This document shows positions 1-9,277 of a stretch of DNA of 64,000 nucleotides, in pieces; within the stretch, counting starts at the first letter, position 1, and each line of letters starts with the position of its first letter. Where the stretch lies: positions 1 to 64,000 of the forward strand of contig NZ_LOCQ01000057.1 of assembly GCF_001677885.1 (NCBI RefSeq). Direction: 5' to 3'. This DNA is from Janthinobacterium psychrotolerans. GTDB taxonomy: Bacteria; Pseudomonadota; Gammaproteobacteria; Burkholderiales; Burkholderiaceae_D. The position numbers and the translations under genes were made by a program. The notes under the pieces are model-generated. The model saw nothing but the letters and a program-made list of their open reading frames with translations, was not told the origin of the DNA and made no database searches.

Positions 1-128
1 ACAGCCAAAAAGGAGAAAAATATCGACCCATCGTGACCGCAGGGATTAGAATTTGACCGCGTAACGCCATCCGCTGCGCAGCGGTCACGTTCGCCGGAAT
101 GGCTGGTCACGTTCGCCGGAATACGCAT
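1..128. mobile_element. End of an IS21-family-like insertion sequence (partial)
   Basis: Two 18-bp direct copies of GGTCACGTTCGCCGGAAT lie at 83-100 and 105-122, and related TGACCGC units sit further out at 34-40 and 54-60. Tandem terminal repeats of this type, with outer ends of the form TG...CA, are characteristic of IS21-family elements. Here the end would finish at the CA near 126-127. The rest of the element (istA/istB) lies to the left of the window, so no transposase is visible. The end joins directly into the coding sequence of the LanC-like gene. Family assignment rests on the repeat pattern only. Confidence 0.6.
83..122. repeat. Two tandem terminal repeats of the IS end
   Basis: The same 18-base unit occurs twice, separated by 4 bases (GGCT). 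In the IS21 family such repeats are transposase-binding sites. Read on the minus strand the repeats supply the last codons and the stop codon of the truncated LanC-like reading frame. Confidence 0.75.
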
Positions 129-1236
129 CGAGGAAGGACCAAGTGGTGCGCTCCTGCGGCCCATACATGTGCGCAGCTTCACTACACAAGGCCTGCTGAT
201 AGAAGCTGCCGGCACGCTGCAGCAGTTCATCGGCGCCGCAGGCGCGGAACGTCCTGTTGAGCAGGTGGGCCAGGCCTGCGTGGCCATGACATAACCAAGG
301 GTTGTCCACCTGTAGTGATGCTTCGGAGCGCAGACAGGCGGCCCGCAGTACACGCACGCCGTCGTCGCTGAGCGAGGCATCTTCCAGCGCGTGGCCAGCC
401 AGCAGTAGCGCATTGCCGACGCCAAAGTCGCCATAGCACCAGGCGCCGCGCGATGGATTGGGGTCGCCGATCAGATTGGGGAAAGCGCCATCCGCACTGC
501 GTGGCATTTCGCAGGCCCGCAGCCAAGCAATACTGTTGCGCAGCATGGTGGTCGCCGAGGCGGGCGCTACCTCGCGCTCGATCGCCTTGGCCAGCAACGC
601 GCTGACGCCGGCATTACCATGTGCCATGCCCACGTCCCATACCATATCCGTGTTCAACCGCTGCCACATCGGCGACCACGGCATCATGGCTGGCGTTGTG
701 GCCCAGTACTGCCGCTCGCCCTGGAAGCTGGACATCGCTTCCAGGTGTGCAAACACGGTGTCCACTAGCGTGTGGTCGCCCTGGCGACTGGCGCGCGCCA
801 CCGAGTAGACGCCGATGCCGCACAGGCCAGACACCAGGTCGTAATGGCCAGCCCATGGCCGCGACAATCCGGCACGCAGCACTTCGTCATAATCGTCGAG
901 CGAGCGGCTGTATTCGTCGGAGTCCAGCAGCGCATCAAGCTGTAGTGCGCACAGCGCCAGACCGGTGGAACCGCCAAACAGGGACCATGCGCCCAAGTCC
1001 ATGCGACTCAGCGCATGGTCCATCAATTCGTAGGCATAGTCGGCATAGCGCGGCCGATCCAAGGCTATCGCGCCATGGGCCATCAGCGTTGCCGCCGCGG
1101 CGGCGCCGGCCGACAACGAGGCGTAAGGCAGATCCAGGACGTTGCGGTCGTGCAGCACGCTGTGACAGATGGTGTCGGCGCGCTCCAGCAATTGTCCCGC
1201 CAGTGTCGGATCAATAGGTAAAGAAGTGCTGTACAT
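85..1236 (-). pseudogene. LanC-like lanthionine cyclase, 3' end replaced by an IS end
   Basis: This is a LanC-family protein of 383 residues. LanC enzymes bind zinc and add cysteine thiols to dehydrated Ser/Thr to form (methyl)lanthionine rings. The expected motifs are present: MAHGNAG (His about 206), WCYGDFG (Cys about 267) and CHGHAG (Cys 316, His 317), so all zinc and acid/base positions survive. The start ATG at 1236 follows an AGAGAA ribosome site; an upstream in-frame start would add 35 non-family residues. The C-terminus is abnormal. After WSFLD, just where the family has its last Gly-rich helix motif, the frame runs into IS repeats and ends with about 13 foreign residues. Some 25-40 native residues appear to be missing. 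It may be inactive or only partly active. It is the last gene of a three-gene minus-strand run. Confidence 0.8.
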
Positions 1237-1264
1237 GATTCTCTCGTAGTGAACTGGGAAGACT

Positions 1265-2677
1265 TCAGAGCTGGCTGATCCAGTGCCGGGCGGCCTCAAG
1301 CACCGCGTCCCGGTGGTCTTCAGGCTGGGGATCAAGCGCATGGTCGGGTGCGATTTTCCCCTGGATTACCTGACCATTGCGGTCGGCATAACGGCCAGTG
1401 CTGATGGCCAAACTGGCACCGTCCGGCCAGGGGCGGTCGAACACACTGGTGGTCAATCCAGCAGTGCCGGTGCCGAAGGTCGCGCTGTAACGGCGCTGCA
1501 GAAAGGCGGTCAGCAGGGCTTCACCAGCACTGGCGGTGCGGTTGCCGATCAATAGCGCCACTGGTTCGCGCTCGCCATCGAACATGGGATCGGCGCCGGT
1601 GAAATACGGCTCCTGATCGTCGCTATCGCCCGGAATGCCAAAAGCCCACCGGCTGCGCTTGCCGTTGCGGTCGATCGTATAACCGACATCGATGTTGCCG
1701 TAGAGTGGGCGAAAGCCGGCAATCAATGGCCCGGTGCTGCCGCCGCTTTGTTCGCGCAAATCGATAATCCAGCGCCGCGCGCCGCGCTCATGCATGTTGC
1801 TCAGCACGTCGCGCACCTGATGCGCGTAGCTTTGCCGCGCTTCCCGGGTGACGGCCGCCTTGCTGACCAGCTTTACATAAGCCAGATCGGGCGCCAGCAG
1901 TGTGGCGTCAATCGGCTTGTCGTCTGACGGACTGCCGGCGCGCGCGCGTCCCTTGCTCGCGGCCAGGATGCGAATTTCTTCGACCGTGAGGAACCTGCTG
2001 TGCGGGTCGCCTAGCAGGCGGGCCACGTCCTTCAGCGTCAGACTCAGGTCGGCTGGCGACACGGCGCCGCTGGCGCTGATGCCTGCACTGTGGCGCAGGG
2101 TGCGCAGCCGTGCCGCATCGTAGTACAGATAGTAGTGGGTCAGCTTGTCGAAGGCTCGTTCCAGATAGGCTTCACTGTCCCCGCTCATCTGGCCTGGCGC
2201 ATACACCGCGCTGCTCCTGCTGAGCGACAGTGACTGGATACCGAGTTGGGCCGGTCCGCTGTTCACCTGGATAAAAACAGCAACCTTGTCCGCTTCCGAG
2301 GGGATGTACGCGCTGGCCTGCAGCACGCCGCCGCTGAAAAGGTAATCGCCGCCACTATGGCTAGCCACCTGGTCGCCGTGATAGGCGGTGATCAGGATTC
2401 TGAGATTGATGGCATCGGGGGTCCTCAAGCGCAGGTCGGCGTTGAGATATAGACGCCGCCCCGCCACATCCAAAGCAGGCATGACTGCTGCGATTTCCGA
2501 GACCTTGCCGGGACAAGTGGTCAGCGCGGCGTCCGCACTGAGCTGCACGTCTTGCGCGACACCGCATTCGCTCGTTACCCGAAAGGTGACGGTGACCGGC
2601 TGTACAACGCGCACTCCGTTGGCGGCCGCAGCGGTTCCCCACAAAAGTGCCATCAGAAAAGTCATCAGTGACTTCAT
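1265..2677 (-). CDS. S41-family peptidase (tail-specific protease-like), exported
   Basis: A 470-residue protein with an N-terminal signal peptide (hydrophobic residues 5-19, Ala-rich cleavage region). The C-terminal half carries the S41 fold signatures: IIDLREQSGGSTG near 304-316 and the nucleophile motif NRTASAGE with Ser383. The Lys normally found some 25 residues later in CtpA-type enzymes is not seen. The site reads GTGTAGLTTS, closer to S41 members that do not use the Ser/Lys dyad. The start overlaps the stop of the upstream LLM gene by 4 bases, so the two are probably translationally coupled, and the LanC-like gene follows 28 bases later. A role in processing or exporting a modified peptide is an inference from this context; general periplasmic proteolysis is the alternative. 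Confidence 0.8.
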   Translation of the reverse strand: MKSLMTFLMALLWGTAAAANGVRVVQPVTVTFRVTSECGVAQDVQLSADAALTTCPGKVSEIAAVMPALDVAGRRLYLNADLRLRTPDAINLRILITAYHGDQVASHSGGDYLFSGGVLQASAYIPSEADKVAVFIQVNSGPAQLGIQSLSLSRSSAVYAPGQMSGDSEAYLERAFDKLTHYYLYYDAARLRTLRHSAGISASGAVSPADLSLTLKDVARLLGDPHSRFLTVEEIRILAASKGRARAGSPSDDKPIDATLLAPDLAYVKLVSKAAVTREARQSYAHQVRDVLSNMHERGARRWIIDLREQSGGSTGPLIAGFRPLYGNIDVGYTIDRNGKRSRWAFGIPGDSDDQEPYFTGADPMFDGEREPVALLIGNRTASAGEALLTAFLQRRYSATFGTGTAGLTTSVFDRPWPDGASLAISTGRYADRNGQVIQGKIAPDHALDPQPEDHRDAVLEAARHWISQL

Positions 2678-3561
2678 CCGGACAATCCCATCTGCGCGGC
2701 CAGGCGCGACAATGATCCTTTCTGTTCGCTACGCGTGGTACTCAGATCCAACCAGATGATTTCATCGACGCCATGGACTTCGGTCAGGGTCAGGATCTTG
2801 TCCTGGCACTGGGCAGCCGTGCCGATCACGGTGGGAAGCACATATTCGTTGCTATGGGCGGCCAGCAGGCGCGGCACGTCGGCCGCATGCTCAGCACAGA
2901 CTCCGGCAATGGCCAGCGCGCACTGCGGTGCAGTTCTGCCATTGTCAGCGAGGTCGCGGAAGGTGTGGAGAATTTTGGGGTCTTGCAGCGCGCCGCTGTG
3001 GAACAGCGAGTGGCAATAACTGGTACCCAGCCTGCTGGCCAACAGCATCGACGCTTCGCCCGTACCCAGCAGCCACGCTGACGGCGCGCGTGGGAGTTTG
3101 ACCGACCGCCCAAGCTCGATGCCGTCTTGCAGATAGCCCAGCAGCGCCGTGGTTTTTTCTTCGAACTTGAGGATCGAGTGATCGAGCTCGCGACCCTCGA
3201 TCAGTGCTTTGGCAATCACCGGGTCGCACGCACCGCGGCAAACGCCCAGGTCTATCCTGCCGGGAAACAGCTCTTCCAGCACCTGAAAGGTCTCGGCAAC
3301 CTTGTAGGGGCTGTAAAAATTCAGCAGCACGCCGGCCATGCCCACCTTTATCTGGCTGGTAGTCGCAGCCATCAGTGGCAACAGCATTTCCGGACTGCCG
3401 CTGCCGCACCAGACGTGGTGTTCCGCCAGCCAGAAACGGGAAAAGTGCAGACTATCGGCAAGTTGGGCGCACTCCACGACCTCTGACAATGACCTCGCAT
3501 AGCTCGAGTCGTCCACTGACAGAAAGTCCAACAAACCTATTTTGATAGCTTTTTTCGGCAT
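2674..3561 (-). CDS. LLM-class (luciferase-like) flavin-dependent oxidoreductase
   Basis: A 295-residue TIM-barrel protein of the bacterial luciferase-like family, slightly shorter than the usual 330-360. Family signatures are RFWLAEHH (42-49) and PGRIDLGVCRG near residue 105. Members use reduced FMN or F420 to oxidise or reduce small molecules. It is first in a run with an S41 peptidase and a LanC-like cyclase. In some lanthipeptide pathways reductases of this superfamily convert dehydroamino acids into D-amino acids (the LxmJ-type LanJ enzymes), which would fit here but is inference. The start ATG has a GAGAG ribosome site 7-11 bases upstream. AT-rich DNA lies upstream and probably contains the operon promoter. 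Confidence 0.8.
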   Translation of the reverse strand: MPKKAIKIGLLDFLSVDDSSYARSLSEVVECAQLADSLHFSRFWLAEHHVWCGSGSPEMLLPLMAATTSQIKVGMAGVLLNFYSPYKVAETFQVLEELFPGRIDLGVCRGACDPVIAKALIEGRELDHSILKFEEKTTALLGYLQDGIELGRSVKLPRAPSAWLLGTGEASMLLASRLGTSYCHSLFHSGALQDPKILHTFRDLADNGRTAPQCALAIAGVCAEHAADVPRLLAAHSNEYVLPTVIGTAAQCQDKILTLTEVHGVDEIIWLDLSTTRSEQKGSLSRLAAQMGLSG

Positions 3562-4717
3562 TTTGGGGCTCTCGTATCCACGGGTACGTTATTTGACAAA
3601 AAAAATACATCTTGATCTGAAATATTAAATTACTGGCCTAGCTTATTAATAAATTACCACATCAAAAAAATACGAAAAAAATTTCATTGCATGCGGTACC
3701 AAATGGAATAGGGACGCAGCAATACGCAGTTTTTTCAGTGGCAACTTTGCCTATACATTAGACTTCAAATTTCTCAATTTTATTTTTTCGTTGTTTTTTT
3801 GATGTTTGACGCTTTAAATAACCAAGGTGATATCAAACGATAATAAATTATTGATACCAAACCCATGCCGCACATTTAATAAAAATGTCTTACCAATATA
3901 CGGCCGCTGGTAGACACTTTAAAATTAACGACACACCTAATGTACCAAATAATAACAAATCAAAACATTACGAATTGGTAATAAAAGTTAATCTTGGCCC
4001 GACGCCGAACCGTGGAGGATGGCCTCCACTCATATTTCCTATACACGCGGGCCCTTCAGCACCAAAATGTTCAGCTTCGGCGTGCGCGATTCGCCCTACG
4101 TGCGGCGACGAAACGTCGGCGGTGAGCAAGCGTAGGCCATGGCAAAGCGCCACAAGGCCCAAGGTGCCGGGGTGTCGCACAAAAACACGACCGAAAGTGA
4201 GGGCAGAGGCGGTTTGCGGTCGCGGCTAATCGCGGCTAAATGCGTTCGGGAAATAAGCATCCTTGGCCAAATCCCTGAGTTGACTTGAATGCAGGTAAGG
4301 GGAAAAGGACAGAATTTGCGTAAGCACCTAGCGCGACCAGCTTCTGTGGGAAACTAAACCTGTGTAGGGGTTGCGAACGGCAGCGGCGAGTCGATTTTGC
4401 TGTTGGGGCAAGCAGGCAGTTTTTCCAAGGAATCGGCTAGCCAGCGTGCAGGGACAAGCTCGCTGAGTTTGGCGGTAGCGAACAAGCTTTGGATCGCAGT
4501 CGGGCGGTGGGCTGCACGCTCGGGCCCTGTGAAATGACGGTGTTCCGTTCGGTGTGACACTGCGGTGCCTGCGTGCAATTCGACTTGTGGTGCGAGCAAA
4601 ATCGGCAGTGCAGGACAAATAACTTGCGCTGACGTGGATGTGCTCCGTCGAAAGCGCGACAGACGTCTTCGATGATGAGGCAGTGCTCTCTTGGCCTGCC
4701 CTTGAAGATCTTGGCGA
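3562..4717. other. AT-rich intergenic region without a convincing gene
   Basis: About 1.15 kb. The part at 3562-3960 is strikingly AT-rich for this replicon and probably holds the promoter of the leftward LLM-S41-LanC run. A 114-codon plus-strand frame from 3885 and a 70-codon minus-strand frame from 4180 have no recognisable domains and mixed composition; I do not call them. I looked for a short lanthipeptide precursor (leader followed by a Ser/Thr/Cys-rich core) and saw none. The distal part (about 4360-4540) holds a decayed transposase tail listed separately. Confidence 0.7.
4360..4540 (-). pseudogene. Remnant of an IS66-type transposase C-terminus
   Basis: On the minus strand a stretch reads FTGPERAAHR, then IQSLFATAKLSELVPARWL, and later KIDSPLPF. 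This follows the conserved IS66 TnpC tail (GAERAA..ySLi.TAKLnG.dP..wL, then R.deLLPw). No IS66 transposase body, helper ORFs or inverted repeats are visible, and the frame has no credible start, so this is a relic. The family call rests on reading the motif by eye. Confidence 0.5.
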
Positions 4718-6922
4718 TCAGATGACGCAGAACGGCCCCTGCTCGCGCAGCAAAGCCGTGAAGGCGTCTACCGCCAGCGGCCGGCTGAAATAGTAGCCCT
4801 GCATCTCATCGCAGCCGTGCCGCGTCAGGAAGTCGACCTGTTCGCGCGTCTCCACGCCTTCGGCGATCACCCGCATGTGCAGGTTATGCGCCAGCGAGAT
4901 CACTGATAATGCGATGGCCGCGTCGCTGCTGCTGGTGGTGACGTCGTCGACAAACGATTTGTCGATTTTCAGTACATCGATCGGGAAGCGCTTCAGGTAG
5001 CCCAGGCTGGAATAGCCGGTGCCGAAGTCGTCGAGCGAAATGCTCACGCCGATGTCTTTCAGGCTGGTGAGCGCGGCGACCGCCTTGTCCGGGTCCCCCA
5101 TCACCGTGCTTTCGGTGATTTCGATGCCCAGGCAGCTGGGATCGAGGCCGTATTTGCGCAAGGTCGCTTCGACGAACGGCACGGTGCGGTCCTGCGCGAA
5201 CTGCTTGCCCGACAAGTTGACGGCCACCTTGATGCTGCCCAGGCCCGCCGCCTGCCAGTCGCGGATCTGCGCGCACACGGTGTCGAGCACCCATTCGCCG
5301 ATCGCCGTGATCAGGCCATATTCCTCGGCCAGCGCGATGAACAGGTTGGGAGGAACCTTGCCCAGCACCGGATTGTCCCAGCGCAGCAGCGCTTCGGCGC
5401 CCAGCATGGCACCGGAGCGCAAGCACAGCTGCGGCTGGTAATGGACTTCAAATTCGTTGCGCGCGATGGCGCCGCGCATCTGCCGCTGCATCGCCAGCCG
5501 GGCACGGATGTCGTTGCCCATGCGCTCGGTGAAGAACGCATAGTGGTCGCGTCCCATTTCCTTGGCGCGCACCAAAGCCGTGTCGGCATGGCGCAGCAGG
5601 TCGTCGAAGGTGTCGCCGTCGGCCGGGCACATGGCGATACCGATGCTGGTGGTCAGCGCCAGGCGGTCGCCACCCACGCTCAGTTCCTCGCGCAGGCCGG
5701 CCAGGATGGTCTGCGCCAGCGCCATGGTGCGGCCCAGCAGCGCATCGTCCTGCAGCAGGATCTGGAACTCGTCGCCGCCCTGACGCGCCACCGTGTCGCC
5801 TTCGCGCACGCAGCCGGTCAAAAAGCGTGCCACCACCTGCAACGCCTTGTCGCCGACGGCCTGGCCGTGCGAATCGTTGATGTTCTTGAAGCGGTCCAGG
5901 TCCAGGCACATCAGCACCATCTGCTGGCCGTCGCGGATGGCGCCCAGGCGCTGCTGCTCGAAGCGCTCACGTACCAGCGCGCGGTTGGGCAGTCCCGTCA
6001 GCGCGTCGTGCCAGGACAGGAAATCGATCAGGTGCTGCTCGGCCTTGCGCTCGCTGATATCGAGGAACACGCCGATGTAATTGATGACGGCACCGTCCGG
6101 GCCATACACGGTGGTCGCGCTCAGGTGGCTGGGATAGGTGTCGCCGCTCTTGCGCCGGGTCTGTACCTCGCCCGACCAGCAGCCGCTGCCGCGCAAGCCC
6201 TGGCGCAGCGCCGCGCAGGCGGCCTCGTCGGCGCCGCCGGCATGCAGGCGCATGATGTCCATGCCGCGCACGTCCTGCGCGGTATAGCCGGTGATGCGCG
6301 TGAAAGCGGGATTGGAGGTGACGATGATGCCTTGCGGGTCGGTGATCAGGATGGCGTCCTGGGTCGCCTCGAACACCTGGCCCGACAGGCGCAAAAGCTC
6401 TTCATTGGCGCGCCGTATCTGCACTTCGCGCGCCAGCGTGCTGGCCACCTGTTCCAGTTCGGCAGTGCGTTCGGTGACGCGCCGCTCCAGCGTGATCCGC
6501 TCCTGCGCCAGCTGCAGCTGGGCGCGGCGCAGGCGCACATGGGCGTCGGTGCGGGCCAGGATTTCCTCGGCCTGGAACGGCTTGGCGATGAAATCGACGG
6601 CGCCCAGCGCAAAGCCGCGCACCTTGTCGTCGGTATCGTGCTGGGCCGACAGGAAAATCACCGGCACCTCGCGCAGTTCGGGCGAGGCTTTCAGGCGGCG
6701 GCAGACCTCGAAGCCGTCGAGGCCGGGCATGCGCACATCGAGCAGGATCAGGTCGGGCGGCCGCGATTGCGCCGTCCACAGGGCCAGCTCGCCATTCGGC
6801 GCCTGGCGCACGGCATAGCCGGCGCCGCCCAGCAGATCGCTCAACAGCTTGAGCGAGGCCGGGGTATCTTCGACGATCAGCACTTCGCCCTTCGTATTGA
6901 CTTCCGGAAAATCGCGATGCAT
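4718..6922 (-). CDS. Response regulator with PAS, GGDEF and EAL domains (c-di-GMP turnover)
   Basis: A 734-residue cytoplasmic protein. Order: receiver domain (about 12-128, phospho-acceptor Asp62 in LILLDVRMPG, Lys in FIAKPF), a coiled-coil linker (about 130-165), PAS with a PAC tail ending in DISERK (about 165-295), GGDEF (about 300-455, intact GGDEF signature) and EAL (about 475-730). The EAL domain keeps LGAEALLRW, ITEST, DDFGTGYSSL and AEGVET, so both cyclase and phosphodiesterase residues look complete. It lies 170 bases downstream of two related sensor kinases on the same strand. It is the obvious output partner for them, though direct phosphotransfer is an inference. Such proteins set biofilm, motility or secretion state. 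Confidence 0.93.
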   Translation of the reverse strand: MHRDFPEVNTKGEVLIVEDTPASLKLLSDLLGGAGYAVRQAPNGELALWTAQSRPPDLILLDVRMPGLDGFEVCRRLKASPELREVPVIFLSAQHDTDDKVRGFALGAVDFIAKPFQAEEILARTDAHVRLRRAQLQLAQERITLERRVTERTAELEQVASTLAREVQIRRANEELLRLSGQVFEATQDAILITDPQGIIVTSNPAFTRITGYTAQDVRGMDIMRLHAGGADEAACAALRQGLRGSGCWSGEVQTRRKSGDTYPSHLSATTVYGPDGAVINYIGVFLDISERKAEQHLIDFLSWHDALTGLPNRALVRERFEQQRLGAIRDGQQMVLMCLDLDRFKNINDSHGQAVGDKALQVVARFLTGCVREGDTVARQGGDEFQILLQDDALLGRTMALAQTILAGLREELSVGGDRLALTTSIGIAMCPADGDTFDDLLRHADTALVRAKEMGRDHYAFFTERMGNDIRARLAMQRQMRGAIARNEFEVHYQPQLCLRSGAMLGAEALLRWDNPVLGKVPPNLFIALAEEYGLITAIGEWVLDTVCAQIRDWQAAGLGSIKVAVNLSGKQFAQDRTVPFVEATLRKYGLDPSCLGIEITESTVMGDPDKAVAALTSLKDIGVSISLDDFGTGYSSLGYLKRFPIDVLKIDKSFVDDVTTSSSDAAIALSVISLAHNLHMRVIAEGVETREQVDFLTRHGCDEMQGYYFSRPLAVDAFTALLREQGPFCVI

Positions 6923-7093
6923 GTAGCAGTTCTCTCAGCTCTGGATGAGGCGCAGCGATGGTTTGCGCACTGGACAAGACTCGTTTTGCAGTGAACTACG
7001 TTCCAACATCATAATCTTCATTGCAAATTAGCACCACTCCACAGCCCGCTTTTCGCGCATTTTTTGATCCTGTCCGATGTTGTCAGTCCACAA

Positions 7094-9277
7094 TCATGAT
7101 GGCCAGGGTCCGTCATCGCGCTCCAGCAAGGCGCACAGCGGCAGGTACTGGTGCTGCTCCAGCATCGCTTGCAACGGCGCCAGCAGCGGCTGCGCCGCTG
7201 GCGGCAGGGCCTGCAGCAGCCAGGCCACGCGCGTCAGGTTCAGTTCGCGCAGCGCCGCCAGCAGCGCCGCGCGCTCGACTGGCGCCAGCACGGCCAGGTC
7301 GCGCGCGCCCAGCGTACGCGCCGGGCTGGCCTCCTGCGGCACCGGCAGCGCCGGCGAGCCCGATGCCACAGGCGGCAGTTCGGCGCCGCGCGCGGGAATC
7401 GCAAAGCGGAATGTCGCGCCCTGCCCGGGCGTTGATTCCACCGTCAGCGCGCCTTTCATCAGGCAGACGAATTCGCGTGAAATCGCCAGGCCCAGGCCCG
7501 TGCCATCCTTGGGGCCATCGCTGTCTGCCTGCACGAAGGGCTCGAAAATGCGCTGCTGGTCGTGCAGGGCGATGCCCACGCCGGTATCGCTGACGGCAAA
7601 TTCGAGCCGCCACTGGCCAGCTTCCAGGCAGACACCGCGTGCCTGCAGGGTTACCGTACCGTGACCAGCGAACTTGACGGCGTTCGACATCAGGTTCAGC
7701 AATACCTGGCGCAGGCGCGTGCCATCGAGGTGGGCCGCCGGCGGCAGGCTGGCGCAATCGAGACGCAACTGCAGGCCGTGCTGTTCGGCGCGCATGCCGA
7801 GCATGTCCATCACCTCCTGCAGCAGCGGCGCCAGCGCCACCACTTCGCATTGCGCCGACAGCTTGCCCGCCTCGCCCTTCGACAATTCGAGGATCTCGTT
7901 GATCAGGGTAAGCAGGTGCTTGCCCGAGCGGTGGATGATGGCCAGGTTGCGCTTTTCATCGGCCTGCATGTGGGGCGAATCGGCCATCAGGCGCGAAAAA
8001 CCGATCACCGAATTCAAGGGCGTGCGCAGTTCGTGGCTCATGTTGGCCAGAAACACGCTCTTGGCGCGGTTGGCCGCCTGCGCCTGGTTCACCGCCACCG
8101 ACAGCGCGCCGGTGCGCTCGGCCACCAGTTCTTCCAGGTGGTGGCGGTGGCGCAGCAGTTCCAGTTCGGCCTCGCGGTGCGCCGTGATGTCATAGTTGGA
8201 GCCGACCAGGCGCATCGGCCTGCCGTCGCCATCGCGAAACAGCACCGCATCGACCTTGATGTAGCGGATCGACTGGTCCGGCCACAGGATGCGGTATTCA
8301 TGCGCGAAATTGCTGCCTTCCCTGAGCGCGGCGCGCAGCGCCTGCTTGGTCGGTTCTATATCGTGCGCCAGCAGCGAGGCGCGCCAGATCATCGCGGGCG
8401 GCAGGCCGGCCGCCGGATCGGCCTTGAACTGCGTGTACATCTGGTCGTCCCATTCCAGTTCGCCACCGGCCACGTTCCAGTCCCAGATGCCGATGCTGGC
8501 CGCGCCGGTGGCCATCTGCACTCGTTCTTCACTGCGCTGCAGCGCGCGGTAGCGGCTGTCGAGCAGCGCCACCATGTCGCGGATCGAACGGTACAGGGTG
8601 CGCAGCTCGCCCAGGAACCAGGTCTTGGGCGGCATGCCGGCCGCCACCGGCTGGCCGGCGCGCACGGCGGCCGCATACTGGCCGATGGCTTTCAATGGCC
8701 GCAGCATCAGCCACCACATCAGCAGCCAGATGCTGGCCACCAGGATCACGTCGAGGCCGACGATGATGGCGCCGATGGCCAGCGCACGCTGGCGCAGCTG
8801 CGCATGCAGCACCGACGGCTCGGCGTACACGGCGACGGCGCCGATAATCTGCCCGCTCAGGGTCACCATGCGCCGTTCGGCCAGCAAGGATGGGTCGTCC
8901 GGTTCGAGTTCCAGGCTGACGATGGCGCCGCCGGCACTGCGGCGCAGGATGATGGTCTCCTTGCCGATCGCCGGCGTGAGCGCAATGGCGTGCAGTTCAC
9001 GGTTGCCCAGGATGCTGCGCATGATGGCCTGCATCTGCTTTTCATCGAGATTCCACAGCGGCAGTTCGACCGCCACGGCCAGCTGGTCGGCGCTGACCGA
9101 CACCGTGCGGTGCAACTGCTGCCAGCGCTGCGCGCGCTCGGACTGGTAGAACAGCACCGCGAACACCAGCAGCAGCAAGGTGACGACAAAGGTCAGCGCC
9201 ACGCTGACGGCCAGCACGATAGAGACGTTGCCGAGGCGTCCCGGCTTGCCCTTGTCCTTGATCTGTTCCTCGTTCAT
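7094..9277 (-). CDS. Membrane sensor histidine kinase (PAS, HisKA, HATPase)
   Basis: A 727-residue kinase. One membrane segment lies near residues 20-45, a periplasmic sensor loop follows, and a second membrane helix (about 165-190) ends in LRPLKAIGQY, a HAMP-like exit. Then come a PAS/PAC unit with GIWDWNV, the HisKA box MSHELRTPLNSVIGFS, an N-box (NLMSNAVKF), DTGVGI and GTGLGLAISREF. There is no receiver domain. The last 60 residues match the tail of the upstream hybrid kinase (shared MLEQHQY and LAPxERAAL). The start ATG at 9277 overlaps the stop of that gene by 4 bases, so the two are translationally coupled. A longer frame from 9316 would lie inside the upstream gene and is less likely. 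Confidence 0.9.
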   Translation of the reverse strand: MNEEQIKDKGKPGRLGNVSIVLAVSVALTFVVTLLLLVFAVLFYQSERAQRWQQLHRTVSVSADQLAVAVELPLWNLDEKQMQAIMRSILGNRELHAIALTPAIGKETIILRRSAGGAIVSLELEPDDPSLLAERRMVTLSGQIIGAVAVYAEPSVLHAQLRQRALAIGAIIVGLDVILVASIWLLMWWLMLRPLKAIGQYAAAVRAGQPVAAGMPPKTWFLGELRTLYRSIRDMVALLDSRYRALQRSEERVQMATGAASIGIWDWNVAGGELEWDDQMYTQFKADPAAGLPPAMIWRASLLAHDIEPTKQALRAALREGSNFAHEYRILWPDQSIRYIKVDAVLFRDGDGRPMRLVGSNYDITAHREAELELLRHRHHLEELVAERTGALSVAVNQAQAANRAKSVFLANMSHELRTPLNSVIGFSRLMADSPHMQADEKRNLAIIHRSGKHLLTLINEILELSKGEAGKLSAQCEVVALAPLLQEVMDMLGMRAEQHGLQLRLDCASLPPAAHLDGTRLRQVLLNLMSNAVKFAGHGTVTLQARGVCLEAGQWRLEFAVSDTGVGIALHDQQRIFEPFVQADSDGPKDGTGLGLAISREFVCLMKGALTVESTPGQGATFRFAIPARGAELPPVASGSPALPVPQEASPARTLGARDLAVLAPVERAALLAALRELNLTRVAWLLQALPPAAQPLLAPLQAMLEQHQYLPLCALLERDDGPWPS

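Noticed and set aside
3885-4229. A 114-codon rightward frame as a possible lanthipeptide precursor or hypothetical gene
   Set aside because: It is on the opposite strand to the cassette, has no leader/core organisation, mixed composition and no ribosome site.
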